A stretch of 64,000 bases of DNA from Lichenicoccus sp965277665. GTDB lineage: Bacteria; Pseudomonadota; Alphaproteobacteria; Acetobacterales; Acetobacteraceae. The stretch's first letter is position 1; each line of letters begins with the position of its first letter. The stretch covers positions 3,720,001 to 3,784,000 of the forward strand of contig NZ_OZ255835.1 of assembly GCF_965277665.1 (NCBI RefSeq). The letters run 5' to 3'. Below the pieces are notes generated by a model, which was not told the origin of the DNA, searched no databases, and was given only the letters and a program-made list of their open reading frames with translations. Positions 15,894 through 23,860 of the stretch are shown one piece after another. The translations under genes were made by a program, and so were the position numbers.

Positions 15894-16682
15894 TCAGGCT
15901 TCGGACCACGTCTTCCAGGGTGCCTTGCCGGACTGCCACAGGCTCTCCAGCACATACTTGTCGCGCAACGTGTCCATGCACTGCCAGAAATCGTCGTGCT
16001 TGTAGGCCATGAGCTGGTTGTCGCGCGCCAGGTTCTGCAGCGGCTCCTTTTCCCACTGCGTCGTGTCGTCCTCGATATAGTTGAAGATCTCCGGCTCGAG
16101 CACGAAGAACGCGCCGTTGATCCAGCCTTCAGCCGCCTGCGGCTTCTCGTTGAACTCGCAGACCCGGTCGCCGTCGAAATCGAGATGGCCGTAGCGCGCC
16201 GGCGGCCGCACCGCGGTGATCGTCGCCAGCTTGCCGTGCGCCTTGTGGAAGGCCAGCAGCTTGTCGAGATCGACGTTCGACACGCCATCCCCCCAGGTCA
16301 GCATGAAGGTTTCGTTGCCGATCAGCGACGACAGCCGCTTGATGCGCCCGCCGGTCTGCGTCTCCAGGCCGGTATCGACCAGGTTCACGTGCCAATCCGG
16401 TGCAAGGCCGTTGCGACGGGTGACCTCGCCGGTGCGCAGGCTGACATGCAGGTCCGAGTGCAGGGAGCTGTATTTCAGGATGTAGTCCTTGATGTACTGG
16501 CCCTTGTAGCCGAGTGCGATGACGAACTCGTCGTGGCCGTAGCGGGCGTAGTGCCGCATGATGTGCCAGATGATCGGCATGCCGCCGATCTCCACCATCG
16601 GTTTCGGACGGATTTCCGTCTCCTCGACGATGCGGGTCCCCTTGCCGCCGGCCAGGATCGCTACTTTCATGGTCTTGTCCAA
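15894..16682 (-). CDS. rfbF: Glucose-1-phosphate cytidylyltransferase
   Basis: A 262-residue nucleotidyltransferase making CDP-glucose from CTP and glucose-1-phosphate. The signature AGGKGTRIVEETEIRPKPM is intact, with GDGVSNVDL (metal site) and the GHLDFDGDRV segment. The start could also be the second ATG, four codons in (MKVAILAGG), which matches the usual family N-terminus better. It is the first gene of the leftward deoxysugar operon (rfbF, SDR, two methyltransferases, dioxygenase). Confidence 0.93.
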   Translation of the reverse strand: MDKTMKVAILAGGKGTRIVEETEIRPKPMVEIGGMPIIWHIMRHYARYGHDEFVIALGYKGQYIKDYILKYSSLHSDLHVSLRTGEVTRRNGLAPDWHVNLVDTGLETQTGGRIKRLSSLIGNETFMLTWGDGVSNVDLDKLLAFHKAHGKLATITAVRPPARYGHLDFDGDRVCEFNEKPQAAEGWINGAFFVLEPEIFNYIEDDTTQWEKEPLQNLARDNQLMAYKHDDFWQCMDTLRDKYVLESLWQSGKAPWKTWSEA

Positions 16683-16888
16683 CTTCTAATTGTTGAAACA
16701 TCGCAACGGCACGAACCGCGCTGTCTCAATCTGTGGAAAACGGCAAGGCAAGGCGAAACGAAAATCGGGCGAGCCCGAGGGGCAGGTCTTGCCGGAGGCC
16801 GATCGCGGCGGCGTCCGGGCACCGGAACTTGCGGCCCCCTGGGTCTTGCTGCATGTGTTGCTACCACAGGAAACACGTGTGAAAAAAC

Positions 16889-18325
16889 ATGAAACGACAG
16901 GGCACCCTGAGTAGCGCGGGCTGGTCGGCAGTGGACTATTGGACCCAGCAGATCGCGGCCCTGCTCGTCTTTATCGTGGTCGGCAATATCATCGGGCCGG
17001 CCGCGGTCGGTGTCATGACCATGGGCCTGCTGGCCATGACCCTGATGATGACGCTGCTGCTGGATGGCTTCTCCGACGCGCTGATCCAGCGCGAGAGCAT
17101 CGATGCCGAGCACTTCGATACCACCTTCTGGATGCTGCTCGGGCTCGGCACGCTGGCCGGCCTGGTGCTCGCCGCCAGCGCCTGGCCGCTCGCCGCCCTG
17201 TTCGCGGCACCTGCCCTGCACCATGTCATGCCGCTGCTGGCGATCTGCCTGCCGTTCGTGGGGATCACCGCCACCTATCACGGCCTGTTGCAACGCGAAC
17301 TGCAGTTCCGCACGCTGGCGATCCGGACCCTGATCTCGCAGGTGGGCGGCTTTGCGGTGGCGGTGCTGCTGGCGCATCGTGGCTACGGAGCCGACAGCCT
17401 GGTGGGCTACTATCTCGTCGCCCGGATCTTCGAGGCCCTCCTGGTCATGCCGGTGAGCGGCATCTGGCCGGGCCTGCGGGTCAGCCGGCCGGCCGCCGCC
17501 GGCATCTTCGAATTCGGCCGGCATCGCGTCGGCAACCAGCTGCTCGGCTTCGTCGTGATGCAGGTTGACCGTTTCTCGGCCGGACTGTTTTTGAGTTCCG
17601 CCGCGGTCGGCATCTACTCGCTGGCTGAGCGCATCAGCAGCGCCATGATCAACGGCTTCTCGGGTGTCGTCGGCCGGGTGGCCTTCCCGGTCTTCTCCGC
17701 GCGCCAGACCGACATGCAGGCGTTCCGCGAAACGCTGCGCGACTTCCTGAGCGGCGTTGCGATCGTGGCACTGCCGGTGTTCGTCGGCATCGCGGTGACG
17801 AGCCGGGAGATCGTTGGCACGCTGCTGAACGCGCGCTGGGCTGCGTCGGCGCCGCTGCTGGCGATCGTGTCGCTGTCCGGGATCGCGCATTCGTCGAACT
17901 ACCTGCTCACGGCGGCGGTCAACGCGCGCGGCCGTCCGGATATCCCGGTGCGATATAGCGTCGTCATCATGGCGGCGCGCCTGCTCTGCAGCCTGCCTGC
18001 CGCCTGGCTCGGCGGCCTGGTCGCGATCGCCTGGGCGAACCTGGTGGTGACGAGCCTATCGGCTCCGCTGGTGATCGCCTTCGTGCGCGAGCAGATCCCC
18101 GGCGTCGGCCGGCTCGTGGTCATGGCCTCGCTGCCCGCATTCGGCGCGGTGCTGGTCATGGCGGGCGCGACTATCCTCACCGGGGTCATGCTGGCCGGGT
18201 TGTCTTTCACTGCACTTCTGCTCGCAAAAATGGCGGCCGGACTGATCGTCTATCCGGCCGCGCTGTATTTCCTTGCCCCGAAGGACCTTATTCGCCGAGT
18301 GGCGCCCCTGATCCGGCGACGGTAG
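16889..18325 (+). CDS. Polysaccharide flippase, MOP superfamily (Wzx-like)
   Basis: A 478-residue integral membrane protein with about 12-14 helices and the MOP/PST pattern (SAVDYWTQQIAALLVFIVVG near the start, DRFSAGLFLSSAAVGIYSLA in the middle). It probably flips lipid-linked oligosaccharide across the inner membrane. It is divergent from rfbF across a 206-base spacer (16683-16888) that should hold both promoters. Its last 38 bases overlap the convergent GT2 gene. Confidence 0.85.
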   Translation: MKRQGTLSSAGWSAVDYWTQQIAALLVFIVVGNIIGPAAVGVMTMGLLAMTLMMTLLLDGFSDALIQRESIDAEHFDTTFWMLLGLGTLAGLVLAASAWPLAALFAAPALHHVMPLLAICLPFVGITATYHGLLQRELQFRTLAIRTLISQVGGFAVAVLLAHRGYGADSLVGYYLVARIFEALLVMPVSGIWPGLRVSRPAAAGIFEFGRHRVGNQLLGFVVMQVDRFSAGLFLSSAAVGIYSLAERISSAMINGFSGVVGRVAFPVFSARQTDMQAFRETLRDFLSGVAIVALPVFVGIAVTSREIVGTLLNARWAASAPLLAIVSLSGIAHSSNYLLTAAVNARGRPDIPVRYSVVIMAARLLCSLPAAWLGGLVAIAWANLVVTSLSAPLVIAFVREQIPGVGRLVVMASLPAFGAVLVMAGATILTGVMLAGLSFTALLLAKMAAGLIVYPAALYFLAPKDLIRRVAPLIRRR

Positions 18326-19334
18326 GCGGCAGGCTGCCGCGCCGGACCGTGCGGCTCATGCCCAGGACGGCTTGCTTGGCGATACGCATGCGTTGGAACA
18401 AGGCCGGGCTCATCGTCCGCACGATATCGCGCGCCACGTCGCCGCCATGTCCGTCGGTGCCCCACCAGGCAAGCAGCTGGGCATAGCACCCCAGGCGCGC
18501 CGCCGGCGACGACACGGTCTTGTTCACCAGACGCCAATAGCGACGATAGATGCCCCAGTGGAACATCGTGTTGCGCTGTCTGGCGCGTCCGCTGGTGTCC
18601 TGCCACAGTGCCGCCTGCTTGGGATCGACGAGCAGCACGGCACGGGTGTAGCGCCTGTCGTGCTCGCGATGCAGGAACAGCGGCTCCGGCGCGCTGACCC
18701 ACGGTCCGCGCAGCGCCATCTCCGCCAGCAGGACCCGGTCCGAGCCGCTATAGTTGTCGTGCAGGCCGGACCCGATCAGCGCCTGGCGCCGGTACAGCCC
18801 GAAAAAATCCTCGCACTGGTGGCGGGTATGGATCAGGCCGCCGAACCGTGTGGCGACGGATCTCGAGGTCGCACGCCCGAACTCGTTGGCGAAGACCCGG
18901 AGGGTTTCCTCGTTCGGCCCGATCTCGCGGATGCCGACCGTGCACAGCACCGCATCGGGCCGCGCCTCGAGGGCGGCGACCGCGCGCTCGAGATAGTGCG
19001 GCGCCATCATGTCGTCATGCGCCGCCCACTTGAAGTAGGTGCCGCGCGCGAGGTGGAAGCAGCGATCGTAGTTCGGCCCGGCGCCGAGATTGCGCGGGTT
19101 GCGTATGTAGCGGACCCTCGGATCGGCCTTGGCATAGGCGTCGCAGAGTGCCTGCGTGCCATCGGTGGAGCAGTTGTCGCAGATCACCAGCTCCAGATCC
19201 GTCAGGGTCTGCGACAGGATGGAGTCGATGGCACGGCCGACATATGCCTCGCCGTTGAACACAGGCAGCCCGACGCTGACCAGCGGCGCACGCGGGTCCG
19301 GCTCGAAAGAGGGCTTCGGGTGGAAGTCGGTCAT
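18288..19334 (-). CDS. Family 2 glycosyltransferase
   Basis: A 348-residue GT-A glycosyltransferase. The N-terminal nucleotide-binding motifs are SVGLPVFNGEAYVGRAIDS and ICDNCSTDGT, and the metal-binding acidic motif is in KWAAHDDM. The C-terminal part carries no clear membrane helix. It probably adds one sugar to the repeat unit handled by the flippase. Convergent 3' ends overlap by 38 bases. The upstream spacer 19335-19577 is markedly AT-rich (TAATTTAACGATCTAAATAC) and presumably contains its promoter. Confidence 0.85.
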   Translation of the reverse strand: MTDFHPKPSFEPDPRAPLVSVGLPVFNGEAYVGRAIDSILSQTLTDLELVICDNCSTDGTQALCDAYAKADPRVRYIRNPRNLGAGPNYDRCFHLARGTYFKWAAHDDMMAPHYLERAVAALEARPDAVLCTVGIREIGPNEETLRVFANEFGRATSRSVATRFGGLIHTRHQCEDFFGLYRRQALIGSGLHDNYSGSDRVLLAEMALRGPWVSAPEPLFLHREHDRRYTRAVLLVDPKQAALWQDTSGRARQRNTMFHWGIYRRYWRLVNKTVSSPAARLGCYAQLLAWWGTDGHGGDVARDIVRTMSPALFQRMRIAKQAVLGMSRTVRRGSLPPTVAGSGAPLGE

Positions 19335-19577
19335 GGCGCGCGGGTCCGAACAGCAGGAGAGTCTAGGGTATATCGCACGAGAAGCTTCCGTCCGTTATTT
19401 TAACGTCAATCAACTGCGGCGTATTGATAAAGTGTAATGCTAATTTAACGATCTAAATACGGTTCGGTCTGCCTTGAATGCTTCCGATCTCAAGTAAAGG
19501 GTAACATTCCGGCAGGGCAAGGAAATACACTTCCTCGTGAAGCTCGAGCGGCTTCGTGCGGCTCGCGCCACCCGGTT

Positions 19578-20396
19578 TCAGCCGGGCAGCAGAACCAGCC
19601 GATGACCATCGGGATCCATCATCCGGACCGGCGCCTGGCCGCCGGGGTGACGTAATATCAACCGGGTAGCGGCGATATCGGCATCGGCGACGACTGCGCT
19701 CGATCCGGGCCGCGGCGAACGGTAGTCGAGCAGCTCGACATGCGGCGTCGTGCGACGGGGCGCAAGCCCGATGACATCCACCCGTGCCGCTTCGACATAG
19801 TCTAGCCGGTCCTGCGCTATGCCGATATTCACGGTGCGTGTCATAACAGTCAGGCCGATACTGGAATAGAATTCAATGCTACGAATTGTATCGGTGACCA
19901 CCAGAGCCGAATGGTCGATCCCGATGCAGGGCTGCGACATGTCGGTGGCGCCGCGCCAGTGTTCCGGTATCGCGTCCGCCGGGAATTGCAGCAGCTCCAG
20001 CGGATGGCCGTCCGGATCGCGGAACTTGGCCGCCGTCACGCCCCCCGACGAGGCCGGCAGGGTCACCGGAGCATCCCGGCTTATCATCGTGGCCTGTGCC
20101 GGCAGCCGCGCCAGCGCACGCCGGATGTCCGTGGTGACCAGGGCGATGTGCTGGAAGAACCGGTCATGGCTGGACCTGACAGGCGGATAGAGCGCGCCCG
20201 GCCGGTCGAACTGCACCAGCTCGATCTCCTGGCTGCCGAGCCTGAGCGTGAGCGCGCTGCCGCCGGCGCCATAGATCGCGGCGTCGATCGCGTGTCGCCC
20301 GATGTCGCGAAACCCGAAGGCGTCGCCATAGAACGCCGCCAGCCCGGCCGCATCGCGGGTGGTGAGGCTGATGCGCTCGACCGCCTCGATCCTCAT
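19578..20396 (-). CDS. VOC-family protein with two glyoxalase-like domains
   Basis: A 272-residue protein made of two vicinal-oxygen-chelate modules (about 1-130 and 140-272). The second starts with the canonical metal His (IGIDHSALVVTDTIRSIEFY) and ends MDPDGHRLVLLPG. The first has ISLTT where a His is usual, so only one metal site may form. Its start overlaps the lactonase stop by four bases. It may isomerise, cleave or bind a small carbonyl compound made by the sugar-oxidation neighbours; the substrate is unknown. Confidence 0.78.
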   Translation of the reverse strand: MRIEAVERISLTTRDAAGLAAFYGDAFGFRDIGRHAIDAAIYGAGGSALTLRLGSQEIELVQFDRPGALYPPVRSSHDRFFQHIALVTTDIRRALARLPAQATMISRDAPVTLPASSGGVTAAKFRDPDGHPLELLQFPADAIPEHWRGATDMSQPCIGIDHSALVVTDTIRSIEFYSSIGLTVMTRTVNIGIAQDRLDYVEAARVDVIGLAPRRTTPHVELLDYRSPRPGSSAVVADADIAATRLILRHPGGQAPVRMMDPDGHRLVLLPG

Positions 20397-21307
20397 CCGG
20401 CCGCCGGGCTGCCCGCAGCGCGCCGGTTCAGGAATATCGCATACAGGGTGTGCGAGCCGCCGATGAACAGCCGGCAGGTGTCGTGGTCACCGAAGGCGAG
20501 GTTGGAGACGGTATGCGGGACCAGGATCTTGCCGAGCAACTCGCCCTCGGGGGAGATGCAGTGCACCCCGTCGCCGGCGCTGCTCCAGAGGTTGCCGTCC
20601 TCGTCCACCCTGAAGCCATCGCTGTAGCCCGGTTCCACCTTGTGGAAGATCTCGCCGCCGGTCAGGCTGCGTCCGTCAGCCGCGACCTCGAACACCCGCA
20701 GGTACTGCTTCGGGTTCGGCTTGGTCTGGTCGCCGGTCTCGGCGATGTAGAGCAGACGTTCGTCGGGGGAAAAGGCGAGGCCGTTCGGGCCGTCGAAATC
20801 ATCGGCGACGACACTCAACTCGCGGCGGTCTGGGTCGAGCCGATAGACTGCCGGCCGCTGCTCCGAGACCTGCCGGCCCCCCTCGTAGTCGGTCAGGATG
20901 CCGTAGAGCGGGTCGGTGAACCAGATCGACCCGTCGGACTTGACCACGATATCGTTCGGCGCGTTCAGGCGGCGGCCGGCATGGCGATCCGCCAGGATGG
21001 TGACGCTGCCGGCATGCTCGGTCCGGGTGACGCAGCGCCCGCGATGCGAGCAGGCGACCAGCCGTCCCTGGCGATCGCGCGCCTGGCCGTTCGCGTAGTT
21101 CGAGGGCGAGCGCCAGACCGAGAGACCTTCGCTCTCGCTCCATCGCATGGTGCGGTTCCGGGGCAGGTCCTGGAACAGCAGGCAGTTCCAGTCGCCCATC
21201 CAGACCGGTCCTTCGATCCAGCGAAAGCCGGAGGCGATCTCCTCGAGCGGCGCGTTGCCCAGGATGAAGCCGGCAAAGCGCGGGTCGCGTATGTCGAAGC
21301 CGTCCAT
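20393..21307 (-). CDS. SMP-30/gluconolactonase family lactonase
   Basis: A 304-residue six-bladed beta-propeller lactonase. Metal ligands of the family are all seen: Glu in RWIEGPVW, Asn in LNAPNDIVV, Asn in DGPNGLAFSPDE and Asp in GYSDGFRVDEDGN. No signal peptide is present, so it is cytoplasmic. It would hydrolyse an aldonolactone formed by an oxidoreductase, and the divergent GMC enzyme is the obvious candidate producer. Confidence 0.88.
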   Translation of the reverse strand: MDGFDIRDPRFAGFILGNAPLEEIASGFRWIEGPVWMGDWNCLLFQDLPRNRTMRWSESEGLSVWRSPSNYANGQARDRQGRLVACSHRGRCVTRTEHAGSVTILADRHAGRRLNAPNDIVVKSDGSIWFTDPLYGILTDYEGGRQVSEQRPAVYRLDPDRRELSVVADDFDGPNGLAFSPDERLLYIAETGDQTKPNPKQYLRVFEVAADGRSLTGGEIFHKVEPGYSDGFRVDEDGNLWSSAGDGVHCISPEGELLGKILVPHTVSNLAFGDHDTCRLFIGGSHTLYAIFLNRRAAGSPAAG

Positions 21308-21311
21308 GGCT

Positions 21312-21554
21312 CTAGATGAACCGGCAGGCCTGGTCGACGGCCGGCTCGGCGGCGAGCTGCACCACCATCAGCACCGCGGGCATGTCGCCGATGATGCCGG
21401 ACCGGTGGCCGCGGCGCCCGTCGGTGTCGCGCGTGTTCTGGCCCATCGCCTTCATCTGGACGTCGGTCAGCGCGCAGCGCTTCTGGTGGCTGACGCCCTC
21501 TCGGTCGGTCCACAGATGCCAGTAGGGGATGTTCGGCTGCTGCTCCGCGCTCAT
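21312..21554 (-). CDS. Small conserved-looking protein, possibly a shortened cupin
   Basis: An 80-residue protein beginning MSAEQQPNIPYWHLWTDREG and continuing with SHQKRCALTDVQM. The opening resembles the start of small cupin proteins found beside lactonases and oxidoreductases, but the rest of a cupin barrel is missing. It overlaps the DoxX stop by four bases and ends four bases before the lactonase start, so it is a real member of the operon. Function is not known. Confidence 0.55.
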   Translation of the reverse strand: MSAEQQPNIPYWHLWTDREGVSHQKRCALTDVQMKAMGQNTRDTDGRRGHRSGIIGDMPAVLMVVQLAAEPAVDQACRFI

Positions 21555-22045
21555 CGGGAGGGCTCCTGGGCGCCAGGGTGCATGGCATCACGCACGGCGT
21601 AGGGGTGGGTCGAGGAGAGCGGGTGCGCGATGAAGCTGCCGGCGCTCATGGTGCCGAAGGTGATCAGCAGGAAGCCGCCGCCCAGCGAGAAATTCTTCAG
21701 GAAGTCCCAGAACAGCCCGCGGCCCTTGCTGTCCGGGCCGCTCCAGAAATCCCCGGCTTGCCAGAACCGCTTCCACAGCAGGGCGGTGACCATGCAGTAG
21801 CCACCCATGACGAAGCCGGCGAGGCGGTCAGCGAGCCCGGTCAGGATGAGGATCGGCATGCAGATCTCGACCGCGAGTCCGGCCAGCAGGAGCAGGGACG
21901 CCAGTACCGGCGAACTCACGACCTCGCGCGCCTGGGCCACGGCTCCCCGGAAGCCGAGGATCTTGTCGAGCGCGCTGAACGGGAAGAACAGCACGACCAG
22001 CAGGGCGCGCACGCCGAGCACCGCGATGAAGTCGAAACCCGGCAT
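21551..22045 (-). CDS. DoxX-family membrane protein
   Basis: A 164-residue protein with four hydrophobic helices and the DoxX pattern (RALLVVLFFPFSALDKILGF, then LLLAGLAVEICMPILILTG). The start ATG at 22045 has an AGGAGA site just upstream; the longer open frame is not protein-like. DoxX relatives act as quinone-interacting or redox-linked membrane subunits. It leads the leftward operon DoxX, 80-aa protein, lactonase, VOC protein, divergent from the GMC gene. An electron-transfer link to that oxidoreductase is possible. Confidence 0.83.
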   Translation of the reverse strand: MPGFDFIAVLGVRALLVVLFFPFSALDKILGFRGAVAQAREVVSSPVLASLLLLAGLAVEICMPILILTGLADRLAGFVMGGYCMVTALLWKRFWQAGDFWSGPDSKGRGLFWDFLKNFSLGGGFLLITFGTMSAGSFIAHPLSSTHPYAVRDAMHPGAQEPSR

Positions 22046-22158
22046 GCGGCTCTCCTGGCCGTGATTGCACGGCGATAGCGCGGCAGGCAGGCGGCCGGTT
22101 TCAAGATGTCGGAACAAGGCGGGAGAGGTCGCGTTGCTCCGCGAGCATCCCCTGCGGA

Positions 22159-23745
22159 GTGAAGACGGCGATGGCCAGCGACCATTACGACGTGATCATC
22201 ATCGGCTCCGGCCCGGGCGGTGGCACCATGGCCTGGTCCCTGGCCCGGACCGGCAAGCGCATCCTGCTGATCGAGCGCGGCGACTATCTGCGGCGCGGCC
22301 GCGACATGTGGGACAGCAAGACGGTGTTCGTCGACGCCAAGTATCAGGCGCGGGAAACCTGGTACAGCTCCGATGGCGCCAGCTTCCATCCGGGCCTGCA
22401 CTACAATGTCGGCGGCAACAGCAAATTCTACGGCGCGGTGATGTTTCGCCTGCGCGAACGCGACTTCGGCGAGATCCGGCATCCCGATGGCGTCGCACCC
22501 GCCTGGCCGGTCGGCTACGACACCTTCGAGCCGTACTACCAGGCTGCCGAGGAGCTGTTCGCGGTGCATGGCCTGCGCGGCGAGGATCCGACCGAGCCGC
22601 CCAGCACCCGCCCCTACACGAAGCCGCCGGTCAGCCACGAGCCGCGTATCCAGGAGCTGTTCGACAACCTCAAGCGCATCGGCCACCATCCGTTCCATCT
22701 GCCGGTCGGCGTGCTGCTCGACGAGGACCGGCATGGCGAGGCGCTGCCGCATTCGCCGTGCGTGCGCTGCGACGCCTTCGACGGCTACCCGTGCCCGACC
22801 AACGGCAAGGCCGACAGCCAGATCATGGTGGTCGATCCGGCGCTGCGCACGCACGACAACCTCACCCTGCTGACGCGCACCTATGTCGAGAAGCTGACCA
22901 CCGACGCCTCGGGCCACAGCGTGACCGGGGTTTTGGCAGTGACGCAGGGCGGCGGACGGATCACCCTCACCTCCGATATCGTGGTCGTGGCGTGCGGCGC
23001 ATTGTCGTCGGCGCTGCTGCTGCTGCGCTCGGCGAGCGATGCGCACCCGCGCGGGTTGGCCAACGCTTCGGACCAGGTCGGGCGCAACTACATGCGCCAC
23101 AACAACAGCACGGTGCTGGCGGTCTCCAAGACACCGAACCCGACGCGGTTCCAGAAGACGCTCGGCCTGAACGATTTCTACTTCCGGTCCGAAGACTGGG
23201 AGTATCCGCTCGGCCATATCCAGATGGTCGGCAAGTCGGACGGGGTGCAGGTGCATGGCGAGGGGCTGCCGAAATTCCTGCAATGGCTGCCCGAGATGCC
23301 GTTCGACTACATGGCGAAGCACTCGATCGATTTCTGGCTGACGTCGGAGGACATCCCGTTGCCCGAGAACCGGGTGCACTACCAGGACGGCCGGGTCTAT
23401 CTCGACGTCAGAGAGACCAACATGGAGGGGCACCACCGGCTCAAGCACAAGCTCGAGCAGATTTGCAACCAGGTCGATATCCATCCGCATCTGTTCGACC
23501 GCAGCCTGTATCTGGGGAAGGACACGCCGATCGGGGGCACCGCGCACCAGGCCGGCACGTTGCGGTTCGGTACCGACCCGGCCACCTCGGTGCTCGATAC
23601 CGACTGCAAGGCGCATGAGCTGGACAACCTCTACGTGACCGATGCGAGCTTCTTTCCCTCGATAGGCGCGGTGAACCCGACGCTGACCATCGTCGCCAAC
23701 GCGCTGCGCGTCGCCGATGTCATCGCCGCCCGCCTGGCGGCTTGA
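22159..23745 (+). CDS. GMC-family FAD-dependent oxidoreductase
   Basis: A 528-residue flavoprotein of the glucose-methanol-choline family. The FAD dinucleotide motif is IIGSGPGGGTMAWSLA with the acidic end LLIERG; the C-terminal motif LYVTDASFFPSIGAVNPTLT carries the usual catalytic His/Asn region (Asn-Pro-Thr). There is no twin-Arg or Sec signal, so it is probably cytoplasmic or needs a partner. The cysteines in SPCVRCDAF and YPCPTNG suggest the gluconate/fructose-dehydrogenase-like subgroup. The neighbouring lactonase suggests an aldose or aldonate substrate. The start could be the second Met (MASDHYDV). Confidence 0.88.
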   Translation: MKTAMASDHYDVIIIGSGPGGGTMAWSLARTGKRILLIERGDYLRRGRDMWDSKTVFVDAKYQARETWYSSDGASFHPGLHYNVGGNSKFYGAVMFRLRERDFGEIRHPDGVAPAWPVGYDTFEPYYQAAEELFAVHGLRGEDPTEPPSTRPYTKPPVSHEPRIQELFDNLKRIGHHPFHLPVGVLLDEDRHGEALPHSPCVRCDAFDGYPCPTNGKADSQIMVVDPALRTHDNLTLLTRTYVEKLTTDASGHSVTGVLAVTQGGGRITLTSDIVVVACGALSSALLLLRSASDAHPRGLANASDQVGRNYMRHNNSTVLAVSKTPNPTRFQKTLGLNDFYFRSEDWEYPLGHIQMVGKSDGVQVHGEGLPKFLQWLPEMPFDYMAKHSIDFWLTSEDIPLPENRVHYQDGRVYLDVRETNMEGHHRLKHKLEQICNQVDIHPHLFDRSLYLGKDTPIGGTAHQAGTLRFGTDPATSVLDTDCKAHELDNLYVTDASFFPSIGAVNPTLTIVANALRVADVIAARLAA

Positions 23746-23778
23746 CGAGACAGCCACACTGGTTCCATGACAGCCGCA

Positions 23779-23853
23779 TGACCGGGGTGTCCGCGACAGG
23801 CGGACTGAGATCACACCCGTCGAACCTGATCTGGGTCATTCCAGCGAAGGGAG
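23779..23853 (+). promoter_or_regulatory. TPP riboswitch (THI element)
   Basis: The conserved core is present in order: CCGGGGTGTCC, then ACTGAGATCACACCCG, GAACCTGATCTGGGTCATTCC and CAGCGAAGGGAGGC (quoted in parts). These are the hallmark sequences of the thiamine pyrophosphate aptamer (P2-P5). The GGGAGG ribosome binding site of the next gene lies at the aptamer's 3' edge and its ATG is at 23861. Control by sequestering the ribosome binding site is therefore likely: high TPP should switch off the receptor and binding-protein genes downstream. Confidence 0.95.
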
Positions 23854-23860
23854 GCATGCG

